DNA of 61,067 nt from DRQF01 sp964559135 (GTDB lineage: Bacteria > Planctomycetota > GCA-002687715 > DRQF01): the NCBI GenBank assembly GCA_964559135.1, contig CAZLGG010000010.1:1-61067 (forward strand), given 5' to 3'. Numbering within the stretch: the stretch's first letter is position 1; every line of letters begins with the position of its first letter. The notes below the pieces were generated by a model that saw nothing but the letters and a program-made list of their open reading frames with translations, ran no database searches and had not been told where the DNA came from. The position numbers and the translations under genes are program-made. This document shows positions 42,555 through 50,357 of the stretch, one piece after another.

Positions 42555-43181
42555 TCACCCCGAGTCGCGATCCCCGTGGCGCGCCTGCAGGGTGCCGATG
42601 GCCTCCATCACGCGCGCCGAGAGCTCGCGAGCGGCCGCCTTGCGGTCCTCGGGAGATTCCGGGGGAAAAATCGGATCTCCGAAGACGACGCGAATGCGGC
42701 CGGGGCGGGGAATGCGCGCCGGACGGGGGAGAACCTCGTAGGTGCCCACGATGGCCACGGGGACCACCGGGATTTTCGCGCGAAGCATGATCATCGCTAC
42801 GCCCTGCTTGCCCTCCTGGAGGGTCCCATCGGGACTGATCTGCCCCTCGGGATAGATCCCCACGACTTCACCTCTGCGAATGGTTCGAAACGCCGCCTTC
42901 AACGCCTCGCCGGGCGCCCGACCCTCGGGCACGGGAATCGCTTCCCAGAACTGGAAGAACCAGCGTAACGGCCTCACCCGATAGATCGTCTCGATCATGA
43001 GGAAGGTGACGTGCCGAGGGTGGGCCAACTGGACCACGATCGGATCCAGGAAACTCACGTGGTTGGGGGCAAGGATGTAGGGAGGCCGGAGGCTCGGTGG
43101 GTTCACCACGCGGAACCCGAAGAGGACCCGGAACAACTGCCGGGCGACCCAAACCATGAACCTCTGAAGTGCTCGCTTCAA
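42555..43181 (-). CDS. plsC: 1-acylglycerol-3-phosphate O-acyltransferase (PlsC family)
   Basis: 208 residues. A short hydrophobic N-terminus (RFMVWVARQLFRVLFGF) is followed by the acyltransferase motifs: NHVSFLDP at 40-47 (catalytic His and Asp), PVPEGRAPGEALKAA, PEGQISPDG at 111-119 (motif III) and VPVAIVGTYEVLP (motif IV). It acylates lysophosphatidate to phosphatidate, or a related lipid, at the membrane. The length is usual for short PlsC enzymes. It is the end of a minus-strand pair with the TPR protein gene upstream. Confidence 0.88.
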   Translation of the reverse strand: MKRALQRFMVWVARQLFRVLFGFRVVNPPSLRPPYILAPNHVSFLDPIVVQLAHPRHVTFLMIETIYRVRPLRWFFQFWEAIPVPEGRAPGEALKAAFRTIRRGEVVGIYPEGQISPDGTLQEGKQGVAMIMLRAKIPVVPVAIVGTYEVLPRPARIPRPGRIRVVFGDPIFPPESPEDRKAAARELSARVMEAIGTLQARHGDRDSG

Positions 43182-43242
43182 GCCGCTCCCGGGGCGTTGG
43201 CCCTTCGACCAACGTCTTCGACGAAGTCCGCCACGGTCGCTG

Positions 43243-44361
43243 TCAGCGACCGAGACCCATGGCCTTCAGGGCTTCCTGACCTCCACGGGTCATGGGAAAG
43301 TCGCTGGCTGCTCGTTCCCGATTCTGAATGTGGCGGCTCCGCCAGAGCTTCTTGGTCTCCTCGTCCTTCGCGGCTTCGGAGAGACGGTTCGCCGCCGTGG
43401 AGAACCGCCAGAACGCCCAGGCCACCGGCTCTTCCAATCCGGGCGTCTCGTCGAAGAGTGCGAACGTGCGACAGAAGGCATAGGCCGCCCCTTTCCAGTC
43501 CTTCGTGACCAGGTAGCACTCCCCGAGGCCGTTGGAGGCCTCCGCGATCACGAGAGGAGCATGATCCGCATCACCGGTTTCCAGGAGATTCTCGAAGAGG
43601 CTCTTCGCCTGAGAGGTCTTCCCCTGGGCCAGGAGGATCTCTCCTTCGACCACGGAAACCCGTTGACTCTGGTCAGGGGTTCCGCAGAGCGCTTTCACTT
43701 CGCCGAGAAGCCCTTGCGCGGCCGCGAGTTCCTTTTGCGCCAGCAGGCACCGAATCCGACCGATGCCGGCTTCGACCAGGTACTGGCGGGCGTAGCCCTT
43801 CGACTTTCCGTGGCGAAGGAAGTCGCGGTACGCTTTGTCCGCGTCGCCCCAACGTCCGAGAACCCAGGCATGCCGGGCCTTTTCGAGTTCGAATTCCGGC
43901 AGAAAATGGGACTGGGGATAGGTCTTGACGAAGTCGGCCGCCACGCTCTTGGCCTCGTCGTTTTGGTTCAACGCCTTGAGAGCACGCCACCGCCAATACT
44001 CGAGGTACTCCTTCGCCCAGGCTTCACTGCGCTTCAAAGTCCGCGCGTCGGAACCGATGATGTCCAACACGTCGTTGTACTCGCCGTTCCGAAAGGCGCT
44101 CTGGGCGTCCTTGAACACATCGGGTGCCCGGTAAAACTGCACATCGATGACGTTGTCGCTCTCGATGTCCTTCTCGGCTCGACCCAGACGAAAGGTCATC
44201 CCCTTGAAGGTCCAGGCGGTGATCGTGCCCTTGTCCTTATGTTCCTTGCCGCGCCGATCCCGGTAGGTCACCGTGGCCCGCTGAGCCGGAAGGGCCGAGG
44301 CCAGGAATCCACCGACGAGAGCCCAGACAAGAAGAAAACCCATGGGGCGAAGTCCGCGCAT
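43243..44361 (-). CDS. Secreted or periplasmic TPR protein
   Basis: 372 residues from the ATG at 44361 (GAGAGA upstream); an ATG at 44385 adds eight residues. RGLRPMGFLLVWALVGGFLA, then SALPAQ, is a signal peptide. Residues 30-80 contain a small beta segment (TVTYRDRRGKEHKDKGTITAW). From residue 85, helical repeats about 34-38 residues long follow (AQSAFRNGEYNDVLDII, then LRHGKSKGYARQYLVEAGIG, then LAQGKTSQAKSLFENLLETG), typical of TPRs. It is probably a scaffold in the periplasm. Its partner is unknown. Confidence 0.75.
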   Translation of the reverse strand: MRGLRPMGFLLVWALVGGFLASALPAQRATVTYRDRRGKEHKDKGTITAWTFKGMTFRLGRAEKDIESDNVIDVQFYRAPDVFKDAQSAFRNGEYNDVLDIIGSDARTLKRSEAWAKEYLEYWRWRALKALNQNDEAKSVAADFVKTYPQSHFLPEFELEKARHAWVLGRWGDADKAYRDFLRHGKSKGYARQYLVEAGIGRIRCLLAQKELAAAQGLLGEVKALCGTPDQSQRVSVVEGEILLAQGKTSQAKSLFENLLETGDADHAPLVIAEASNGLGECYLVTKDWKGAAYAFCRTFALFDETPGLEEPVAWAFWRFSTAANRLSEAAKDEETKKLWRSRHIQNRERAASDFPMTRGGQEALKAMGLGR

Positions 44362-44452
44362 TTCTCTCAAGCTCCAGCGAGGCAAGTATTTGGAAGACTC
44401 TGATCCCGAACGGGGGCGGATAGAATAAGAACGGTCCCCACATCGATCAATA

Positions 44453-44475
44453 GGGCCCTCGGGGGCCCTCGGGGG
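44453..44475. repeat. Short tandem repeat, 10-bp unit
   Basis: GGGCCCTCGG occurs twice in tandem with a partial third copy (GGG). It lies between the TPR gene leader and the terminator at 44486. Slippage-prone DNA without other evident function. Confidence 0.5.
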
Positions 44476-44485
44476 ACGACGGGGG

Positions 44486-44528
44486 GCAAAAAAAGAGATA
44501 GCGCCGAGGCTTGCACCTTGGCGCTATC
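44486..44528 (-). terminator. Second intrinsic terminator downstream of gyrA
   Basis: GATAGCGCCAAGG and CCTCGGCGCTATC (minus strand) form 13 pairs with one G-U wobble around a 6-base loop, followed by TCTTTTTTTGCC. It lies about 200 bases beyond the gyrA stop and after the first terminator, so it more probably ends a separate transcript (see the small RNA). Confidence 0.85.
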
Positions 44529-44683
44529 CACGAGCCCTAAAAGCACCTTTTTCCCACTCGTCTTGAGGCACGGGAGGGGGAAAACGGCTCAAAAACCCCC
44601 GTTTTTCGCGGAGTTTTTTCGAGAGAGCCCGAGGATTCGGGGCTAAACCAGGATCAGACGATCACTTAGGGCCGCGACGAGAG
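44495..44683 (-). ncRNA. Putative structured small RNA between two terminators
   Basis: The stretch on the minus strand has nested, long-range pairs. GCCCTAA at 44666-44672 (read on minus) pairs with TTAGGGC at 44534-44540. TCGTCT pairs with AGACGA (44656-44661 with 44558-44563). An inner hairpin pairs GGCTC with GAGCC (44625-44629 with 44586-44590) and continues in a 9-bp A/T-plus-GC stem (44610-44618 with 44591-44599). A strong terminator (44486-44528) ends it. No open frame is present. It could be 6S-like RNA or another small RNA, or a structured gyrA 3' region. No promoter is certain. Confidence 0.35.
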
Positions 44684-44718
44684 ACAAAAAAAAGAAGACG
44701 CCCCGTGGCGCACGGGTG
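44684..44718 (-). terminator. Intrinsic terminator of gyrA
   Basis: On the minus strand CCCGTG, loop CGC, CACGGG, then GCGTCTTCTTTTTTTTG. The stem (44702-44716 core) is short, but the T-run is very long. It begins 13 bases after the gyrA stop codon. Confidence 0.8.
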
Positions 44719-44728
44719 CCCTCGCTCC

Positions 44729-47215
44729 CTATTCGGCCGCTTCGCCCTCGTCCTGCTCGCCGGCCAGGCGGGCGCACGCCGCCAAACGATCGTCCTTCTT
44801 CAGGCGCATGACCTTCACGCCCTGGGTATCGCGACCGATCAAGGAGACATCCTGGGCCCGGATGCGCACCACCATGCCCTTCTCCGAAATGAGCATCAGA
44901 TCCTCCTCCTCGTCGACGGCGAGGACGGAGACGACGAGCCCGTTGCGCTCGTTGGTGCGGATGTTCCGGACGCCGGAACCGCCCCGACTCTGGAGGCGAT
45001 ACTCATCGAATGCGGTGCGCTTGCCATAGCCGCTCTCGCAGACGGTGAGGAGAGTGGCGTCCGGCCGAAGGACCACGAGCCCCACGACCCGGTCCCCATC
45101 CTTTTTGAATTTGACGGCGCGAACGCCCCTGGCCGTCCGCCCCATGGGGCGGATGCCCTTCTCGTGGAAACGCACCGCCTGACCGTGGGCCGTGGCGACG
45201 AGGAGTTCGTCGTCACCCGACGTGATGACCGCCTTCACCAAGCGATCTCCCTCGTTGAGAGAACAAGCAATGATCCCATTCGAGCGCACGTTGCTGAAGG
45301 CGGTGAGCGGAGTCTTCTTGATGGTCCCGAATTCGGTGCACATCACGAGGAAGCGATCGTCGAAATCCCTCATGGGAATGATCGACGTGACGGTTTCACC
45401 CTCCGAGAGGTGAAGCAGGTTGACGAGGGCCCGTCCGCGGCTCTGGCGGCTGGCCTCCGGGATCTGCCACACCTTCAACCAGTAGAGCTTCCCCTTGTCC
45501 GTGAAGACGAGGAAGAAGTCCTTGGTACGCGCCACGATGACGCGCTCGAGGAAGTCGCCTTCGCGGAAGGTGGCTCCGGTGATGCCCGTGCCGCCTCGCC
45601 CCTGGGAACGATAGGTGTCGACCCCGGTTCGTTTGATGTATCCCGCATGGGAAACCGTCACGACGGTTTCCTCGTCGGCGATGAGAGACTCGTCCGCGAT
45701 GTCGGTCTCGATGTCCTCGATGGCCGTGCGGCGCGCTTCGCCGAACCGACTCTTCAATTCCTCGAGGTCGTCCACGATCATCTGATGCACGATGTCGATG
45801 TTGCTGAGGATTTCTCGATAGCCGGCGATGTCCTGGAGAAGCTTGTTGTACTCCTCCTCGAGTTTGTGGACTTCGAGCCCCGTCAGCTTCGAAAGGCGCA
45901 TGGCCAAGATGGCGTCGGCCTGGCGCTTGGACAGCTCGAATCGTTCGATGAGGGTGGCGCGGGCCTCCGCCGGATCGGAGGAGGCCTTGATGATCTGGAC
46001 CACCTCGTCGATGTTCTGGACCGCGATCCTCAAGCCTTCCACGATGTGGCAGCGCTCTTGGGCCTTGCGCAAAAGATACCGCGTGCGGCGATGAATGACG
46101 TCGACGCGGTGGTCCTTGTAGGCCACCAGAAGACCCTTCAGATCGAAGGTGCGCGGGCGCCCCTTGTCGAGGGCCAGCATGATGATGCTGAAGCTGTGCT
46201 GGAGAGGCGTCGACTTGTAGAGCTGATTGATCACCAACTCGGGGTTCTCCCCTCGCTTCAGATCGATCACCAGACGCATGCCGGCCTTGCGGTCGGTCTC
46301 GTCATTGATGTTGGAGATCGACTTCATCACCCCATCGCTGATCATGTCCTTGATGCGGTCGAAGATGCTGTTCGGGTTGACCTGGTAGGGCAGCTCCGTG
46401 ATGACGATGGAGCAGCGATCACCCTTTTTCTCTTCGACGTGGACCTTGCCGCGCACCATGACCTGGCCGCGCCCGGTTCGGTAGGCGCGATGGATGCCGC
46501 CGCGGCCGCAGATGATGCCGCCGGTGGGGAAATCCGGACCCGGAATGATCTGAATCAGCTCCGCCAACTCGATCTCGGGGTTGCGGATGACGGAGATGAT
46601 GCCGTTGCAGACCTCGACGAGATTGTGGGGTGGAATGCTCGTGGCCATGCCCACGGCGATGCCCTGTGAACCGTTGCAAAGCAGGTTCGGGAAGCGTCCC
46701 GGCAGGACCGTCGGCTCGGTGCGCGTGTCGTCGTAGTTGGGGACGAAATCCACCGTCTCCTTCTCGAGATCGGTGAGGAGATCCACGGACGGCTGCGCCA
46801 TGCGAGATTCGGTGTACCTCATGGCGGCGGGCGGCGAGCCATCGACGAAGCCGAAGTTCCCCTGGGGGTCGATCAGGGGATACCGCATGTTGAACTTCTG
46901 GGCGAGGCGAACGAGGGTGGGATAGACGGCCTGATCGCCGTGAGGGTGGTAGTTACCGGTGGTGTCACCGACGATCTTGGCGCATTTACGGAACTTGGCG
47001 CGCGGCCCCAGATTCAGGTCGTTCATCGCGACGAGGATGCGGCGTTGAGAGGGCTTCAAACCGTCGCGCACGTCCGGCAGCGCCCTCTGGATGATGACGC
47101 TCATTGCGTAGGAGAGGTAGGACTCCCGCATCTCGTCGTCGAGACGCTGATCCTTCACGTTGCTCTGGAGATCTGGGGTGTCCGGATCCTGCGGTCCAGA
47201 ATTCTGATCGGCCAT
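44729..47215 (-). CDS. gyrA: DNA gyrase subunit A
   Basis: 828 residues. ALPDVRDGLKPSQRRILVAM begins the winged-helix core. The catalytic tyrosine is Y134 in AAMRYTESRM. The C-terminal beta-pinwheel carries six repeats and a GyrA box (QGRGGTG), which defines gyrase rather than topoisomerase IV. GyrA cuts and reseals DNA as an A2B2 complex, introducing negative supercoils. In the quinolone region, positions equal to E. coli S83 and D87 are Q95 and P99 (HPHGDQAVYPT). gyrB is not in the window. A leader of about 130 bases separates it from the M48 peptidase gene. Confidence 0.96.
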   Translation of the reverse strand: MADQNSGPQDPDTPDLQSNVKDQRLDDEMRESYLSYAMSVIIQRALPDVRDGLKPSQRRILVAMNDLNLGPRAKFRKCAKIVGDTTGNYHPHGDQAVYPTLVRLAQKFNMRYPLIDPQGNFGFVDGSPPAAMRYTESRMAQPSVDLLTDLEKETVDFVPNYDDTRTEPTVLPGRFPNLLCNGSQGIAVGMATSIPPHNLVEVCNGIISVIRNPEIELAELIQIIPGPDFPTGGIICGRGGIHRAYRTGRGQVMVRGKVHVEEKKGDRCSIVITELPYQVNPNSIFDRIKDMISDGVMKSISNINDETDRKAGMRLVIDLKRGENPELVINQLYKSTPLQHSFSIIMLALDKGRPRTFDLKGLLVAYKDHRVDVIHRRTRYLLRKAQERCHIVEGLRIAVQNIDEVVQIIKASSDPAEARATLIERFELSKRQADAILAMRLSKLTGLEVHKLEEEYNKLLQDIAGYREILSNIDIVHQMIVDDLEELKSRFGEARRTAIEDIETDIADESLIADEETVVTVSHAGYIKRTGVDTYRSQGRGGTGITGATFREGDFLERVIVARTKDFFLVFTDKGKLYWLKVWQIPEASRQSRGRALVNLLHLSEGETVTSIIPMRDFDDRFLVMCTEFGTIKKTPLTAFSNVRSNGIIACSLNEGDRLVKAVITSGDDELLVATAHGQAVRFHEKGIRPMGRTARGVRAVKFKKDGDRVVGLVVLRPDATLLTVCESGYGKRTAFDEYRLQSRGGSGVRNIRTNERNGLVVSVLAVDEEEDLMLISEKGMVVRIRAQDVSLIGRDTQGVKVMRLKKDDRLAACARLAGEQDEGEAAE

Positions 47216-47344
47216 GAAAAGGCTTCCCTCGAGGTCCTCGATGCCTCCTGGAGGCGGGGTGTTCCGACGGGTGCCGGAAGGTGTGCAAATCTAACGGAAA
47301 TACCCGATTTCTCAAGGACTTGAGGGCCGAAGCGTCTGGCGCGT

Positions 47345-49324
47345 TCAACGGGAAAACCGAGACCGCAGGCTTTCCAGGATGCGATGGAGAAAGTCGGCCT
47401 TCCAGCCCGGGCCCAACGCCTCCAGATCCGCCGGATCGAGGGCGAAAGATGGGGATTCCCGGGCCCCGGCGAGGGCCTTTTTCAGGCCTTCGAGCAGACG
47501 ACGGGCCGGCCCCTCGGCGAGCTCTCTCCAGGGCCGCGCCGCGGAGAAACGAGGGAGAACGTTGGCCTCTTCCACGAGACTCAGCCCGTCCTCGAGCAAG
47601 TCCAGGTCGCCCCGTTCCCGAATCACTTGTTCGTCGTCCTCGCCCCACTGCTCGGCGATCGCTTCCAGATACTTGCGGGCCAGGGGGATCTCCCGGGAGA
47701 GTCGGAGCCAGTCCCCCACCGCCGCCGCATGCTCGGCGGTGAGAATGGCCGCGTTGTAAAGCTCCACGGGACCTTCCAGCTCGTCGCGCACCTTTTGGAT
47801 GCGGTGGAGCCAGGGGACGGCGCCTTCGGCGTCCCCCACATTCAGGCGACCCGACGTCAGGACGACCCAAAGCTGCATGGAAAGCCGGTGCCCCGGGTCC
47901 TGGAAGCCCCGATCGAGGAGGAGCTCCAGCTCCTTCCACGCCTCGCCTGCCAAATCCTCGTCGTCTTCCACGACGGCTTCGGCGATCAGGGTGCGAACCC
48001 GTCCGGTCTGGAGTTCTCCCGGCAGACGCGCCAGCGTCAGGAGGAAGGGAACAATGCCGAAGATCAAGATGCCCCGACGCACCCTTTTCATCTTGGCCCG
48101 AAACTCCGCCGCGATGGAAGGCTCTTCGAAATAGCGTTCGAGGAACTCCAAGCGCTCGTCAATGCTGGGATGCACCAAGCCCCCCTTGTGCCGCTTGCTG
48201 GGGTAGATCCAGCCCAAGGAGGCAAGGGAGCGCACGATGGGGCCCCGGTCGCCGAGGATCTCCCCCGCGTAGACGTCGGCTTCGGTTTCGAACGATCGGG
48301 CCACGGGAGAAAACACCAGGAAGAGGAAGACGGGAAACGCGATGAGGGGCACCACCGCATCCATGAGGCTCGGCTCGGCGGTGACCCATCCCCCGCCCGA
48401 CATGGCGAACATGGCCAGCGAGAACCCCATGAACAGGATGAGGTTCATGGGAATGTGTCGCCGCTGGGAGTGCCCCATTTCATGGGCGAACACGCCCACG
48501 AGGTCGTCGTCCGAGAGCCGTTCCAGGATGGCGTCGGTGAACACGACGTAGCGGAGTCGACCGAACACGCCGACGAATGCCGCATTCATGATGTAGCCGT
48601 GGGTCGGACACACGCGGATGTCCATGAATCGAAAGCCCGCTCGTGCCGCCAATTCCTCGAAGCGACTTCGAAGGGGCCCGGGTCGCATGGAGCGGGTCGG
48701 AAACGCCAATCGGACGAGGAAGGGCGAGAAGACCACGAGGAGAAGCGTCCAGGCCATGAACGCCCCATAGGCCGCCGTGGGATAGAACTGGAACCATCGT
48801 CCGATGGAGCGGGAAGGATCCGCCAGCCGGGACTCCACCACGTTCATCCCCACCAGGATCGCGGGAACGACGAGGATGCGGAGGTGAATGATCAGGTAGT
48901 CGGGATAGGGCCAGAGCGCCTTGTTGGCGAGCAGGGCGCGCAGGGTTCGCTGCCGGACCAGCAGAGACGTGTAGACCAACACCCACGGCAGGATCAGCAG
49001 GGCTTCTTCCACGAACCAGACGTCGGCCAGACCGAGACCTTGGTCGATGAAACGACGCCACCCCAAGAGCTGAACCCCGAACAGACCCAACGCCTGCATG
49101 AAGATCAGGGGAAACCGGCTCACACGGCCGGCGGGCCTCAGGCCCTGTCGCGCCTCGACGACGTGACGAAGAGCTCTGCGGCTCCAGACCCGCTGCACCA
49201 GGTCGAAGACGACAACGTAGAGAACGGCCGACAGCCAGCCCGGACCGATGGGCGTATCCGCGAAGGAACTTGCCGACGCGACGGCCAGCGAAGCCACGAT
49301 GAATCCGGCGATCCCTTCGATCAT
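47345..49324 (-). CDS. Membrane-embedded M48 family zinc metallopeptidase with helical C-terminal region
   Basis: 659 residues from the ATG at 49324, which overlaps the RNase HIII stop (ATGA). Several membrane helices lie at 1-205. FAHEMGHSQRRH gives the zinc-binding HExxH at 281-285 and SFETEAD (E346, D350) the third ligand, matching M48 (Ste24/HtpX group). GYIMNAAFVGVFGRLRYVVFTD is the usual M48 strand before the motif. Residues 450-659 are Ala/Glu/Leu-rich helices that may form TPR-like repeats. It probably degrades or processes membrane proteins. An open frame further upstream reads antisense-like sequence and is not used. Confidence 0.88.
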   Translation of the reverse strand: MIEGIAGFIVASLAVASASSFADTPIGPGWLSAVLYVVVFDLVQRVWSRRALRHVVEARQGLRPAGRVSRFPLIFMQALGLFGVQLLGWRRFIDQGLGLADVWFVEEALLILPWVLVYTSLLVRQRTLRALLANKALWPYPDYLIIHLRILVVPAILVGMNVVESRLADPSRSIGRWFQFYPTAAYGAFMAWTLLLVVFSPFLVRLAFPTRSMRPGPLRSRFEELAARAGFRFMDIRVCPTHGYIMNAAFVGVFGRLRYVVFTDAILERLSDDDLVGVFAHEMGHSQRRHIPMNLILFMGFSLAMFAMSGGGWVTAEPSLMDAVVPLIAFPVFLFLVFSPVARSFETEADVYAGEILGDRGPIVRSLASLGWIYPSKRHKGGLVHPSIDERLEFLERYFEEPSIAAEFRAKMKRVRRGILIFGIVPFLLTLARLPGELQTGRVRTLIAEAVVEDDEDLAGEAWKELELLLDRGFQDPGHRLSMQLWVVLTSGRLNVGDAEGAVPWLHRIQKVRDELEGPVELYNAAILTAEHAAAVGDWLRLSREIPLARKYLEAIAEQWGEDDEQVIRERGDLDLLEDGLSLVEEANVLPRFSAARPWRELAEGPARRLLEGLKKALAGARESPSFALDPADLEALGPGWKADFLHRILESLRSRFSR

Positions 49325-50211
49325 AGACGGTCCGTCAGGCTGAAGTGGAGTTTCGCGACGTCGGCCAGGATGTTTTTTCCCTTCACGGCGACGAGCCGCT
49401 TGGCCGCCGCCATCACGGGGGCGCCGGCGCCCTTGGGCAAGGTCAGGTCCACGTCGCGCGAGAGCTTTTGAATCCCCCGCGTGAAGGCGTCGCTCGCGAG
49501 CACGCTCGCCGCGGCGACGGCGGGCACCGACTCCGCCCGCGGTCGCAACTCCAGCCGAAGGCTTTTCAGCGCCGGCGGGAACTCCCGCATGAGCACCCGT
49601 TCGCTGCAGAACTGATCGACCACCATGATTTTGGCGTCGGTCCGCTGGGAAAGCTCGTGAAGCGCTTTTCCGTGGCACCAGGCGAGGAGTTTGTTCAGGT
49701 TACGAAACTTGGTGTAGAGCTGGTTGTAGCGGGGAGGATTCACCCGGACGATCTCATGGGGAAGGGATTCCCGGAGCCGGGCCGCCACCTCGCGAATCCG
49801 GCGAGCTCCCATCAGCTTGCTGTCCTTGAAACCCAACTCGTCCAAAAGGGGCAGATGTTCCGGACCGAAGGCGGCGGCGGCCACGACGAGAGGGCCGAAA
49901 TAGTCGCCCTTGCCCGCCTCGTCGGAGCCGAGCACGGTCTCGGTGAACTCCAGGGTGGCCTCCAACGCCGCCTCCTCCGGCTCCGCGTATTCCGCGAGAT
50001 ATCGGCCGACGAATTGCCCGGTGCCACGCCCCTGCACGACGCATTTCCCGGATTCGTAAACGGTGCACGTAACGCCTTCGCCCTTGCCGGAAAACCGGGC
50101 ATAGGGAACGGTACGGAACTCGAAGCCGCCCTTCTCCATCATGTCCTTCAGGCGCTGCGTCGTCGCCGCATCGATCTTCTTCGAAAAGGTCGTCTGGGTT
50201 CCTCCAGCCAT
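49321..50211 (-). CDS. rnhC: Ribonuclease HIII
   Basis: 296 residues from the ATG at 50211. Residues 1-85 form the TBP-like N-terminal substrate-binding domain typical of RNase HIII (TFSKKIDAATTQRLKDMM, later GKCVVQGRGTG). The catalytic domain begins VLGSDEAGKGDYFGPLVVAA, with D97 and E98, then GFKDSKLM (D130) and VVDQFCSE (D199), giving the DEDD acidic set. Type HIII differs from HII by the GKG in DEAGKG and by the N-terminal domain. It cleaves RNA in RNA-DNA hybrids. Its stop overlaps the M48 start, so both belong to one transcript. Confidence 0.92.
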   Translation of the reverse strand: MAGGTQTTFSKKIDAATTQRLKDMMEKGGFEFRTVPYARFSGKGEGVTCTVYESGKCVVQGRGTGQFVGRYLAEYAEPEEAALEATLEFTETVLGSDEAGKGDYFGPLVVAAAAFGPEHLPLLDELGFKDSKLMGARRIREVAARLRESLPHEIVRVNPPRYNQLYTKFRNLNKLLAWCHGKALHELSQRTDAKIMVVDQFCSERVLMREFPPALKSLRLELRPRAESVPAVAAASVLASDAFTRGIQKLSRDVDLTLPKGAGAPVMAAAKRLVAVKGKNILADVAKLHFSLTDRL

Positions 50212-50357
50212 GGCCCCCACCCTAACCGCCCCCGGCGTGGGAGACACGACCGAGCCTGGGATCCGCGTGTGACCCTGGGCATCGAGGCTCGGATCATCCG
50301 AGACGACCCGCGGCATCGACGAGGCCGCATCGCCCTTGGGTTGCTTTTCGAGAACGA

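Noticed and set aside
44705..46669. Open frame of 654 codons on the plus strand opposite gyrA
   Set aside because: It mirrors gyrA codons; low-complexity composition, no start signal, and crosses the gyrA terminator region.
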